The notes under the pieces were generated by a model, which saw nothing but the letters and a program-made list of their open reading frames with translations, was not told the origin of the DNA and did not search any database. The position numbers were made by a program, and so were the translations under genes. This document shows positions 25,939-39,300 of a stretch of 64,000 nucleotides of DNA, in pieces (positions within the stretch are counted from its first letter, which is position 1; every line of letters starts with the position of its first letter). Source of the stretch: Pezizomycotina sp. ARF18. Lineage: Eukaryota > Ascomycota. The stretch spans positions 173,308 to 237,307 of the forward strand of contig AZLU01000042.1 of the NCBI GenBank assembly GCA_002224055.1. Reading direction: 5' to 3'.

Positions 25939-28900
25939 AATAGGCGTGCCGTCGAATTAAACCTCTTATACTGTTTAACTTTCTAACCCCGGATTTCTTC
26001 CCGCTCGCTTCCGGCACTCTCACCGGATTTAAAAACTTTATCTACGCATGGCGATTTGTACCTTACATTCCCGTAAAACCCGAAATTCCCCTCCGAGAGA
26101 TAGATTAGATTACTGGTAACTCGCATACGTGCTAAACGGTGTACTGCGTTTTCAGGGGTGCAATTCGGAGGAATTTTCGGGAGGAGAATTGTGATTTGTG
26201 GGTGTCGTCACCGTGTCGCGGGTTTTAAGCGGAACGAATTCGGCCGGAATATTTCGATATCATGCGAGATTGAAAGATAAGCTTTTAGATTCTCTTAATA
26301 TATGGTAGGGACATTTGTTTTGATTGGCTATGCTGGATTTGTTATTATGAATAGTGTTCGACGTCTACGTATATACGCACTTTAGATTCATCTTAACTAT
26401 TCAGAGTAAGCGCTGGTGTTTGGTGTATTAATACGCTAGTAGCTAGTCGTTAAAGTTAGTGCTGGTGTAACCTGAGTATTTCAAGTACTCTGGTTTATAG
26501 GTATTTAGCTATCCCAAGTATTCAATTATAGCTTACACTGGAAAAAGTGATGAACCACTTATTATTACGATTTGAATCTTATTTGTATACTATGCGCTTT
26601 TTAGGATGATACTGCCAGATGAAATCTAAAATAAATATATCAGTAGGCGTAATGAAGGGTAGTTCTTAACTAGCCACATTTCAAGTCCCCCAATATAGCA
26701 TCTCTATTTGGGAGATTTACTATATATGTTATCTAGTGATATAAACCTCTTTAATAAGCTTCTATGTATAAGATCGCGTATACATAAGATGAAGATTTAC
26801 TGTTCTCTCCCAAGTAAAATGCATATAATAGCTAACCAGATATAATTTTCTCGTTTACCGAACTACGGCGCTTATAATTGGTGCAAATCTACGTCTCTGT
26901 TCAGAGTATCAACACAGAAGCTTGTAAAGTCCCGCAGCCTGCTTACTCCGGCCCGCAGACAATTTACCGTTATATAATAGCCCAAAAATTTACTAGCGGT
27001 CTTCGACTGCTCACTATATATAACCCCTAGGGCTTCTAGACCTACCTTAGCACTACAGAACTTGATTCATACGGTCGCATCGAGCAATTGAGAACTAGCT
27101 ACTCAGAGCATTCATCCTAGCGAGGTCCAATAGAAAACCAGCCGGATTGATATGATATAACAACATGGAGCTGCAGAAATGGCCGAGGGGAATTCTCTTT
27201 ACAATCGAGGATTCTCTAGAGATACGAGGGCTTCTCAATAGCTACTCTTGCGGCTAGATATGCTCTATAGACTCCGCATCGAGCTTAGAGAGAAATTTCA
27301 CCCTCTCGCGTCAGAAATAGAGAACGCCACGACTTCCGAAGCTCCGCAAATCCTCAGCTGGTGAGATTCCCGACCACGAAGGACTGAGATTGATCGAGGA
27401 TGAAGCTCTCGACAAACTATTTCTGAAGAATACTATCATCAGTAACCATGTTTTCGGAAGCTTGAAGATTATTAAGACATTGACGACGGCCGGCGGATGT
27501 CCGAAATTGGATCTTTGTGTGTCGCTTACCTTGGCTGTCTGTCAGAACGACTGCAGCTGCATCTGCGCACGAGGTGCTTTCCTCTCGCTTTCTTAAGCTT
27601 ATGCTCGGATATACTTACCGATCGTCTCTTCCGTGCTTGGCCTTCGCAAGCAAACCTGTTTCAAGCTTCTTTCTTTCTTTCTTTTTTTTTTCTTAAAACG
27701 TTTCGAATCCACCTCTTACTTCATCATGGCGTTTTTGTTAAGAGTTGATCCTAACCATCCTGCCGACCGAGTACTGAGGATCCAAAAGGAATTTGAAAAA
27801 TGAAATACAATGAATTGGAGCTTACTTACGACGATGATGTCCCCAAGCTCTTGTCGTTCTTGGGTGATTCTTGACCAGTTGCGAGCAGGGTGGCTTTTGT
27901 ACTTACCTCGCGTGTTTTTACCCTCAATGCTCTCGAAAACAATCTATTGTTCTGGACTCCCTAATGTTATTGCTTCTCGACGCTCGTCAGTTTTATCGTA
28001 GTCCATCTTTATCGATTGTGCTTATTGCCCTGTCTTCGTTTCCCCGCGCAAGCATGCTTGCAACTGTCAAAGCTAGAACATAAACACCAAAAGAAATGTT
28101 CCAGCGAGTTGACAGCATGCTCCCAGTCCGCCCGTGGTCGCCTAATTCCCCTTCGAGCGGTCGTGTCAATAGCATTCATCTTTATAATTCTCATTCACTC
28201 TATAAACCCGATTTAGGTTTTTTTGGTTGTCTTGTGATCCAACTGCTTTCTCGAGCCTATTCTCGCAAGGCTACCTAATGAGCATCCTCGAAGCGACTAG
28301 CGACAAGGATGTAGCTCCCAAGGATCAACACTATTAAAAACTGCTATTCTGTCGATCGCTGCAACTTTCAAGTGTTCTCTTGAGTAATACTTGCCTAGTG
28401 TTCTTTTTCTCCACATGTTCTTTGCCTTTCCTTGTCGCATTCGACCATGACGAACAAGGAATAGGAGACACATGGGCTCGAAATAAAATAAAATGGCTGG
28501 TTCTCTTTTGAATTCTTATTTTCATCTTTGATTTCACGATCGTCGTTTTTCTATTCGCGAGAACGTATTTCACGGGCAGCGACAGGAAGCACTACCCACC
28601 AGCGTGGTCCGTTTTCTATTGTTAATTATTGTGAATTTGCCTGCTCCATTGTGGATTTAATGACCAATAATTGGCAGGACATTTGTGCCTAACGGGAATT
28701 ACACAAAGGAGAGGGAGAGGAGGCTCGAGAGCCTATCACTATCGCAAGGGATCCACAAAGCAACACGGAGCACACCACCCAAAACGCATTAGCCATCTGC
28801 TTACAAGTCTTTATGCAGGCCCACAATATATGGCTATAAGCCTCGTGGGAATCGAATAGCAATAATCGTTGATTTGCTCGGCGCGTGGGGATCAACGGTG

Positions 28901-31900
28901 TGAAGTAAGAAGTGATGATTGTGTGTTTTTTTTTGTGGGGAAAAGCGGGGAAAGAATATCCCATTTTGGCGTTGTTGGTTCCTCGGCACAAGACCACGGC
29001 ATACTGCTTTCGTACTTTAACAGAGGAAAGATGACCAAAACCGCCGGCAAAAATGTCCAAATTTCTGTTAATAGGACAAGACTTGTTTACATTTACTGCA
29101 TGTTTTTAACGTTATTCACTGCGAGATCTCTTCCTTTTGGACGATGGGGAAGGAATATTATCACTTTTTTACATTTCTTGGCGATGTTTTTGAGCTGTTC
29201 GGACTCACCGAGCCAGGAAACTGATGCGGCATGCCGCCCACACTTCGCAACACTAACCAGCCATCGTGATCTTTCTAATGCGCAGCTAGACGATTTGCCA
29301 ACACGTCCGTGCATTTTTCTGTGTTCTTGTTAAAACACTACGGGCGGTTAAATACGATAGATTTCACAAAAAAACCCTGGCACGGAATATCGATCATGTG
29401 TACATTATACATTCAAAAACATGCAGGAAAAAAAAAAAAGAACTACTAGCTTCTGATCACCCTTGTTCGTAAAAAACGTTTTATATATTACCTTGTTTAT
29501 TAAAGCGAGTAGGAAGAGTTAGCGATGTGGATCTTATCAGAAATGACTAGCAGAATCCTAGTGGAGAAACTTTGATCCCTACGAAGACACACTTCTGGAT
29601 GCGATACTATACTACCTTTTCCGCGCCCCATTTGCAACATCGCGCTTTTCCGAGACCTCTGTGTCGGTATTTCTTCGTGGGGATTTTTTTTTTTTTTTTT
29701 TTTTTGACCTTGTTCTCCACATGTCGATTTTTCGCGACTGACTCGTGAACATGAATATCCTAGGTTTAGTACCGCGAATATGGTAGCGTCTTTCACGAAG
29801 ATACAAAAATTTAATAACTACCAAAGTTTTCTTGCTGTACCACTGTCCTTATGGATCTAGCTCTCGTTAGTTGGGTTAATCCTGGTTAGTTGAAGATGCC
29901 GCATTGGCATCTTTTGCACTTTTGGTTTACTGGTATTTTTCTGTTTTTCTAGAAAAGGACCGCTGGTATCCACAAGTGGACCCTGCTGTTTTTCTTTACC
30001 GCTTGGCTGGACAACATCGAAATAATAACAATCTTCTGGATTAAACGTTTAAAACGAGACATATAGTTGATCTAATATAAGTGAAATTCAAAACTTTCGG
30101 GGGAAGGATTGACCGAGATACATTAGTATACAACAGAAGCTTTTTGACTTCTCTGCAGGTTAATAATAATAGGTTTACAGGGGAATTAATTGAATTATAA
30201 TGTACTCTATGATAACGAATTGAAATGCCAAATATGGATGATTAGTATCCCACCAGCTGGTGATAGCTATCTGTGCGGCCCTGTAACTCTTGTCAATCTG
30301 AAATACTCTTGATGCTTTCATGCCTATGTTGTTTACCTTCTCCTGCACTGGAAAGCATTTGGGCATATTTGCGGACCGAATCGTGCATGCTGTTATCTTT
30401 GGAGGCGCGTTAGCCTTGGGATACAGTATAGTTTAGTGATTATACACTGTCCAGGGTAGACCTTTTTGAACTAGAAAATGAATAACGCGCGTGGGGTGAG
30501 GTGGAGGCCTGTCTATGTATTGTACGAAATGAAGTTTGTCTTTCTGAGATTGTAGGTGTGGATATCCACTTCGGTTTAGGTTTTCTTATAATTGCGTCGA
30601 TACGTGATTAAATTATCCAGGAGCATCGGTATCGTCGTGCGTTTGGCTCCTGCCATTTCATGCTTTCATTCAGGAGACTTTTCGCCTCAAGAACATTCTT
30701 TGATGATATCTGCTAGTCCTTCCAGTCATCCTTTTTGGGTAGTATCCTAAGGTTAGGTATTGCATTATATACGTGAACTCGATCGTATTATTTTCTTTTG
30801 GCTGTGAACAGCGACTGTTATGGCGACACCTTTCTAAGGGCACTTTTACAAAATTATAATAGAGGACTTTTCAACCTGTGTGAGGGAAATTATGGAACAC
30901 TCCTTTTCTCTCCGGGAGATTTATCGATCAAATACTTCTAGTCAGCATAAACTTCCCATAAACCTTAGCCCGTAGTTTGCGAACCTCTATCTTTTCTCTC
31001 GATTAGTGGCAATAAAACTAGGTTAGTATCTATCGAACTTAAGGGAAGTTATGATATGCAGAGTCATGTATAAACTTAGCCGCTATATCGACCCTTGGAA
31101 TTCTCTGAAAGGCGATCGGAAATTAGGCCTCGCAAACTTTGCAAAGTCGCCGCTCCTAGACCATAATAACCTCTTCTGGAGCCTCGTGTGTATAGCGATT
31201 GTATTTGTTTAGGTTTCTATGAAACGACCTGTTCTGCGAGTAAGTCGGCGTTTTAGGACTATGATTATTCTCCGGGTGGGATTTCTGGGCAAGAAGAATA
31301 TATATATTCTCGCTGCGAGCCTTTGAATTGGCAGCTAAAGCTTTATGGCTGATCTCGATTTTCGTCGACATCCGATTACCTTTTGGCGATCCCTGGAATC
31401 AGTAAAGTTTCGTCTACGTTAAGGACGACGCGTGTTTCCGTGTGGTTTGGAATAATATGAGGTTGAGGGAGGGTCGCCGAATGAACTTTTTCTAAGCTAC
31501 CATTTCGGAGACATTACACAGCATGGCTTGTCATTCGGCGATACGGGTTTAAGATGTTTAACGCTTTGTGCAAGCGTAAATAGACTGCGGACGAACACAT
31601 CGCAGGCGAAGATTAGGTTTCTGAAAAATATAAGCCTTGCGGATGTACATCTCTTTTACTTGCAAGCCGCTGTAGTACACGTTTAAGAATATAATAAGAG
31701 TAATGACGTAACGACTCGATTTCAATCACTCGGACATTCTATAAAACGGAACGGATTTCGATTGATCGGGTTACTCGTTTATGAGAAGGTTACTGCGAAA
31801 GAATATAAATGTCGACTCTTATATTGGTCACTTTCGGGATGCCGGTAGTATCGGCCGAGGAAGTTCTCCATGTACGTCCTCGTTAGTACACTGGACTGTT

Positions 31901-34029
31901 CTCTTCAACGAAAACCCGTCGGTTGAGAAATTGGTATTTCCGTAGGTTACACAATATCGCATTGTCAGTCTTTTAGCTATAATGAATTGGACCAACGAAG
32001 AACCAGTATGGACTGGGCCCTGTTCCGCCAAAAAAAAAAAAAAAAAAAAGGTTTGAGGTCTATAATTGAGATCCATGAGAGGCAACAATGGAAGCTTGGG
32101 TTAAGAGTAAGACGGGAATTATTCACCGAGGACCCGCGACTAAGAGACCTACCAACAGCGGCAGCGGATCTTTACTATGGTGCACTACTTAAAAATTGCT
32201 GTATGCGAGTGGTCTCAAACTTTAACCGTCTAAAGAGGCTTGACGAGAATCTATAGCGCGGTTTTGCCTCCTACGTATTTTGCAAGCTTTTGCTGGTATG
32301 ATCGTTGCGGAAGTGCTCGATTTGATCTTCAAAGCTTCCTTCCCCTGACATGTTAAGAGATCTGATTACCTGCTGACCCGGGCGATGATGGCACACATCC
32401 TTGCCTCTAATTAAGTATGAAAATATACTGTAATTTTGATAGGAATGATTCCGTATCGGTCACAATGTAGAGCTGCCGAGGCCTGCGTTGGCTGATATGG
32501 AATGGGCGCTGTAACAGTATTTGTATACAGCCTACAGTGCCATTCTTTCAAAAGCGAAGGGATAAATGGGATCGACCGTGCATTATGGTCGTCGGACCCT
32601 TTCATGGCATGAACTACATTCTCGTCTTTGTGTACCGTTCTACATCTGTATCGTACATGGTCCGTTGGCTGTTTCACGCTTGATTTATCATTTACCGGTG
32701 TGTGACTGGATAGCGGTATGATATGAGGGACTGCTGCTTAACTAAATGGCTACTAAACACTAATTGTAATATCGTATCGCGCTGTGCGCGGTCATAACCA
32801 TTCGTTAAATTACGCTTATCAAGGATTCCATTTCTTTTCAACTCCGGGACAATTTGTATATAGACTTTCACTTCTGCTCATCCTTGGGCTTTTGCTAGTA
32901 TGCTCCTTGAGAAAGCTAGAGGTCTAGCTCTAATAGTATGAAAAGGTCCTTCTCTACTGTAATACAGGAATATGAAGGTTTCTTGGTAGCGTCAGGAAGG
33001 CATACATTTTCAAGCTGAAAATTAAGTATACTATCTTCGGCAACTTAGTAGAAAGACTTACGGTTCCTAGTCATCTAGAGGTAGACCTGCTGACTCTGAA
33101 AATTTGCTATGATCCGGGATCTGCTGTCCATAATGCTAATCACCAAATCTATACCAGTTCTGCGCTGATTGTCCAATGTTGTTATCCAGGTCGCTTAAGC
33201 TCGTCGGGGCTTTACGGTAAAATTTATAACTGCTTTTTCACTCTCTGGGTGCGATTTTATTGCCCTGTGTCTCGGCTGATGTGGTCTCCGCACGGCCGGT
33301 AGTTAGATGGTGCAAAGCTTGCCTCATCGTCCACAAAATTATGATTAGCTCTGCAATGTCGCGATGGTTTCAGCGCGACTTTACCCGCTAAAAATCTATG
33401 AGTTTATTATCGATCTCTGATTCCGTCCCGTCAAGTTCTACCACATCTAGAGGCTTCCAACCATGAAGCTAGTACCTGAGGATATACCACAGTGGTTTTC
33501 AAAAATTCTAGTAGTCGTACTCGTTGTGCATCATATCTCTTTGATCGATCGCCTTGATATCAGTTCTCGGAGAATTTCCAGGGGAACACGTAATTGCCTA
33601 CTTATATATATTACTGTTCACTGAAATGTGCCTCCGTGTACCAGGTGGACGAGCGATATGGAACATCACGCGGACAGTGGCGACCTTTTCAACAATAATA
33701 TCAGGCTCGCTGCTGGTTACGTCATTCTGACAATATCATTGCGACTATCTACCGCCCACTTTTTACCTCAAAGCTTTAAGAGGGGTTAAGACTATGTGTC
33801 TTTTCGAACGTCGTAGGTAATTTATCGACGACGCAGAGGCCTCGTTCCTTATGATTTAGACCATGGTAATCCGCGCCGCCTGAAACGTCCGCAGCTATAA
33901 CCTTGACCGAATCCTCAGATTCAAACGGAGGCTAGCGAACATTTCGAATATATATATATGACGCGAATGAAGTAGTCTTTAAATATGTCTTGACTAGGTG
34001 GGGGTTGCTATATCATAGTAGACTTCTCC
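25939..34029. other. 8-kb AT-rich gene-poor region
   Basis: No recognised gene. Segments that may be relics include a plus-strand stretch at 27163-27600 (readable pieces ELQKWPRGILFTIEDSLEIRG and LIEDEALDKLFLKNT in different frames), a 154-codon plus frame at 28869-29333, a minus frame at 31371-31156 and an 89-codon plus frame at 31987-32256 containing a translated A-run. None has a family signature. Poly(T) lies near 29688 and poly(A) near 32030. TA steps are frequent by eye. A block at 33651-33715 (ggacgagcgatatgg...acatcac) resembles one at 34824-34880, suggesting old repeats. Confidence 0.4.
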
Positions 34030-36402
34030 ATGTGCTGTAGAAGAAGCGAACTACACTGTCGACTAGTTTATCCAACGTATCCTCGCTATTGGCTTTCTTT
34101 CAATTTAAGTTTATTATACGCATCTTCGAGATACCCCTACGGAGAGATGGCTCACGCTCTCAATTCTTATAGTATTGATTATAGTTCATCTCGACGCCTT
34201 ACCGAGCTTCTGTAAAATAATCTATGTGACGCAGTCGTGAGAGATGCTAAATTCTACGGAGCTAATATCGGTCTAGCGTCAGACTTTTCGACATTAGTCA
34301 TTGGAGGTATCATGATTAACACGCCTATTTGTCCCGCACATTGAGCTAATTTGCTTGACTCCGCCTAGCCGTAAGGCTTCTCCATAACTTTTCTCCCTTT
34401 AAGCCAGCCTGTCGTCCTTCACATGCCTCAATGTAATTACACACACATATCGGCGAATCAGACAGCAAAATTTGTGTTTCAGCTGCAAGACTAATCGGAT
34501 GTGAAAATCCCGTCACAACCTTTCGGGTAGACTTCTACCGCCCCATAAAACGGCTTGTAACCAAAGAAAAGGCTGGATTGGGTTAAGAACATTTATACAG
34601 TGTTTTCAAAACATAACCTATAGTAGCTTTAAAGGCACTTGGAATAAGATTCAGGACTGGAAAATGTGTAGTTTTCTTGGGCTAGGTTTTGAAGGCTACA
34701 AATTCGCTTCTTGATTTTACTTGATATATAGCTCTCAGAGAAGCCAAAGAACCCTTCACTTTTTCTACAGCTTATGAACTCTTCAGCTGTCGGAGTACTT
34801 AGCATCGTTCCGAGCGCTAACCGGACGAAGGATATCTAACATCACGGGCATCTTGACCTTTCTTACAATGATATCGAACGTTGTCGACATGTATTGATTG
34901 GGCAATTGGCCATGGCATGGGATATAGGATTCTAGCACTACTCAGTATATAGGGAAAAACTGTGTTTTAGGGAAAAACTCTGTATTTTAATGTCGAAGAC
35001 AAGTAAGTAACTCCTCATCGCCGTAACAAAGCAATGTTTCTTATAATGTAGATCGTGTGGAACGAACTGCTAGTATACCCATCATAGATCTCGGCTAGCT
35101 AGTTCGGATTCGATAAAGGAGTAAACAAACATTTCGAAGAGATATTATGGGATGAAAGTAAGATCTCCGAATATGCCACCCAGATGTCGAACTTGAGGAT
35201 ACTCGTTCTCAAAATGAATGCTGGCAAGTGCTGTTGCAGATGTAATCTGTATCCGCTCCAGTAAACCGTCCGAGTCTCCATTTTTGGTCTCTAAGTACTT
35301 AAGTTACAATGCGTATCATAAGATCCTGCTGGGGATTGCTTAATTGCGCAGTTAAACGCTTGTTCAGCAGTACCACAATTGAGCACGTCTCATATATACC
35401 GTTCTCGGATGTTCCGGCTCTGTCGCACGCTTTATAAGCCGCCGTCTCCAGGTGTAGATGATAAATTGCAGTAATCCGTCGGATTCGTCTAGAACTGTGC
35501 TTTGCTAGACCCGCTGAGAAACCATTCAGTGTTACTGTAGGAACACCATTACCATACATCATGTATATGCCTTATTGTACATAAATAGGGAGCTTTCCCC
35601 CATCATCTTCATCAAGGAACTCAAGGATCGATCCCCTTCACGTGTTCCAACATTCACGGTGTTCCACAGTTACGGCCCAGAAAGATATCCGCAAATAGAA
35701 CCCCTATACGTTTATGAGTTGTCGATCATCGAAGCTATTCGATTGCAATACGGTGGCTGTCCATAGCTACAGGTTTTCGCGTTTCACTTTATGAGGAGGG
35801 TGATTTTGGTATAGTAAATAACTCCGATATACTCAGCCGGGGAAGCCATCATCCCGTCAAGATGGCTTCTGATATGTTCTAGCACCTCATGACGGATAAT
35901 GTGGCACCTGAGGATTATGTTGTAGGCGTCTAGCAAATGTAGCTGTACGGGTCCTCCTTCAAGGACTGCAGTTCTGCTGCTTCATTACTGGATATACCAG
36001 CTGCATACGATTCTCTACGCTAAAATACTTTCTACTCTTTATTACGGTTCCAGGTTTGTCTGAGTGCTGATTAAACCTTCAGCTGCAGCACGGACAGATG
36101 AAATAACTATATACAGGTATAATACGGAATTTCTTGCGAAGTTGAATTATGTCGCCCTCGTAGCCGCCATAGTGCAGCCACATATTAGCGCTTGGTTCCA
36201 TAAAAGAAGGAGACTTTCGAGAGTATCCTGGTTCGGGACTGTTAAGGATTTTTCAAACCCCTCTGAGAACCTTGAGCTGGCATTTTCTTATCGCAAGTGC
36301 ACCCGATGTTTCGCGCAAAGCCGCGATCGACTTATGCTGTTGTGCCGGCTGGGGGTAAATGAAAAGGTAACTATCGTTTCGAAAAGAAATAGATCAGTTT
36401 AA
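34030..36402 (+). mobile_element. Possible decayed Ty1/Copia-like retrotransposon traces
   Basis: Two plus-strand fragments about 2 kb apart resemble ordered parts of a Copia polyprotein. At 34030-34215, ELHCRLVYPTYPRYW is reminiscent of the GAG-pre-integrase motif (LWHxRLGHPsYxRL). At 36064-36402, ITIYRYNTEFLAKLNYVAL, then VQPHIS, LSR and FSNPSENLELA, is reminiscent of the segment between reverse transcriptase and RNase H (IxxYQxxIGSLNYVA...TRPDIS...LSRFLxNPSxxHLxA). Spacing and order fit an element. The middle is too degraded for me to find the YVDD or integrase core motifs. No LTRs were seen. This is a weak call by eye. Confidence 0.28.
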
Positions 36403-39300
36403 AAAACAGAAGTCTTTAAATACGTGCTGGCAAAGTACTCTATATATGCTTATTATCAAGAGACAGGTAAAATCCGCTGGAGCAGAAGCACACTGGCACT
36501 CTCACAATTTATCCGAGCGTTTTCCTCGGGTTTCTATTAGTTTAAGCCTAACTATAGATCGACGAGGCGTTTTTTACAGCGCGCTTAATATATGTAGTTT
36601 GAAGGTCGTGTTTCGCAATTTTTGTTTGAGTATACCCTGCCATCTTCCAGGGCCGACTGCATCTGTCATCCGCTATAGTTATGTGGAGGACTCACTATAT
36701 TTTACTGTGACATGCTAAGCAGGTAATCTTCGGAGATGCGTCGGGCAACTTACTGCTCCTCCACGCATAAAAAAGTCACTCATTTCTTGTACGAGGTAAT
36801 AATAAAAGCCTACAGAAGCCGCTATTCATTTTTTTGGTGCCATAAATCAGAAGTGTCTAATCATTTCAGTATGGAATGCGGCTGGGGTCGTGACAAATAC
36901 TCATTATCAAAAAGCGTATCGATATGTGCTGAGATGGGAGCAAACCGCACCCTCGGCTATTTATCCGAAGTTTTCCCCATCGCGATGTTCACTTAGTTCC
37001 AACTCATACGCTGTTCATGCGGGATAATTCCCATCATCAATACTTCTCATATCGACTGATTCGCGTTTTTGATTGAATTATGTCTCAACTACGGTAAAAA
37101 GGCGGCGTGATGGTATAATGCTCGTGTTTCTAGTTTGATGTGCGCTACCATAAGTTCGCCAACTATGGAAGGATTCGAATATGTCGTCGATAACCTAGCC
37201 GGGAGGTGTTTATCTAAAAGGACGTTGTGTCGGCGAGCACTGCGGTGGAAAGCAATTCACACTCTTTAATATCTAAACTGAAACCAGCACTTGGTGTTTG
37301 CTTAATTTTTGTGTTGTACGCGTCGTTCAGACGACACACAAAAGCGTTTTAAATATTCGTTCACTGAGCTTGATCTTCTTTTAACCTTCATGTTTTAGAT
37401 CCTGAGTATACTGCCGCTGTAAATAAAGGCGATGGTTATCTGACGTTTCTTCTATAATGTGAGATATCTTTGATTTTTCCAGTTATAGACAATGGCAGTT
37501 TTGATGGTTTTGCGTTTTTGAATATGTAATGCTCCACGGTCAGAGGAGCAATCAGCATGGCGGGGAAGATAGGAGCACCTCCAGGAGACGCTTTTTCGCT
37601 CCATCCGGCGTCTATCTATCCATTCGATTTCGATATAAATGATTACTGATAGCTTTGTAATTGAGTTTGCTCATGTTCGATTATGACCTAGTCGTAGCCT
37701 TCCCTAGGATAGGGATTGCTCCGGAATTACGTGTACTCAACGCGTAGAGAAGTTCAACGGTTTTATACGCAGCGAAGATTGACCTTTAAAGACAGTACTT
37801 TGCGTTTTTCTGTGCTGTAGATCACAGATTTATCTAATCGGCTCGGCATGGGCGGTTATGAGCGCCGTAACGGACGTCCAATTTCGGGGTATCGTGCTAG
37901 CTTGCGCTGAAACGGAAAGCAAAACTACACCTACACGGTTTATCCTAGACATTTCTTGCTCTCAGTATTTCCATAATTTAAGTTATGGTACGATTCCCCA
38001 GCTAGAATGACTTAATATCGTTGCGGCAGATCTGTGCTCGCAGTTTAATCTTGAGTATGCCGGCGACAGCCAAAGGCGATAGTTATCCGGCGTGGCTCCC
38101 TCCGTTTACACCTGAGCTATCGTTTATCGCGCCAATGACAGGCGATACTAGTCCAATAGATTTCGCTTTGAACTATGCTATCCTTTCCACTCATAGAGCA
38201 ATCGTTCCATTATAAATAAGGCAGGCATACCTCGGTACGGACGGGATTTCTCTTTGTTTCTTAGTCATGAGGTGCGATTACGTATTATGCTATATTTCGT
38301 GTAAACTAGCTTGCTATGAGTGGTTGCAAGTTCTTATTGACGGCGGTGGGTTCCTAACGATCCGCTTCCAAAGATTTTTTTTAGCAAGGAAAAATTCCAC
38401 CGTTGGACGGGCGATGAAAGTACCCTTAAGATATAAGCTTTCTTGCACTATCGAGCCATACGAGTCGTCTAAATAAACCTACACAAGCTTTTTAATATCT
38501 TGAGCCCATCGATCTCTTTAAGCTTCAAGTTTTAAGTTTTAAGTATACTCCTGTCGCAAAACGAAGTGATGCTTTATCCGACACGTCCTCGTTTTCCAAT
38601 TTGCATGTGAGATATCTTCATTCCCAATCATAAACGATGGTAGTTGGGTATACTTGCGCCTTGAGCTATAAACCTTCGCTCCTGTGCTCCGTAGAGCGGT
38701 CATTCGTTTTATGTACTGTTGGTGACGGAAAGATGTGGCCCGTAGGAGACATTTTTTTTTCCCTGTCTTTCTTGTTATGGCGAGATACCGCAACTACATT
38801 AGTTAAACCCGCCAGGTTCAATATGTTTGATTGCTGACTTGTCATACGAGTCGTCCAGATAAACCCGCAGAAGTGCTTTTAATATCTTTGTCCACCGCAC
38901 TCCACATTGAACCTTCAAGTTTTACGTTTTGGGTAAATTCCGCTGTCAAATCAACGCGATGGTTATATAGCGTTCTCTTGCCATTCTACATTCGTATGAT
39001 ACATGCCGGTAGTTCGATTGACGTCTTTAAACTATGCGATCTCCGCCCAACCGTAGAGTATTCGTCCCTTTTACGTGCCGGACCGAGCAGTGCCGCGGGT
39101 GACGCTTTTTGCGTTATGCGCTATGCGTCGACGGAGCGCGAATCTCATCGATTCGATATGATAAATTGCGAGACCGGTGTACACCTAAGTTTAAGGTGCT
39201 TTTGTGCACTTTATCAGGGGCTCGTGTACGAAAGTACTTAGAAAAGGTAATATGGAGCAAGCGGATTTTCTCAACCCTTCTTAGAGATGTAAGATGTTCT
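36403..39300. repeat. Degenerate dispersed/tandem repeat family (at least four copies)
   Basis: Blocks starting near 37355, 38010, 38480 and 38865 share an ordered set of words: (c)ttttaatatct..., then cttcaagttttA.. or its variants, then gagtataCtgccg(c/t)..., then a(a/c)aggcgat(g/a)gttat(c/a)..., and in two copies gtgagatatctt(t/c) followed by ata(g/a)acaatgg(c/t)agtt. Copies 38440-38760 and 38840-39130 also share catacgagtcgtc(t/c)a(a/g)ataaacc. Similarity is patchy (roughly 60-70% by eye over about 250 bp). Partial matches (tttgagtataccctgcc near 36630; ctttgcgtttttctgtgctgtag near 37800) hint at more copies. Spacing is about 400-650 bp. No intact frame spans a unit. Confidence 0.5.

Noticed and set aside
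37100-37200. tRNA-like words (ggcggcgtgatggtataatgc...gattcgaa)
   Set aside because: Arms do not pair into a cloverleaf; no acceptor stem.
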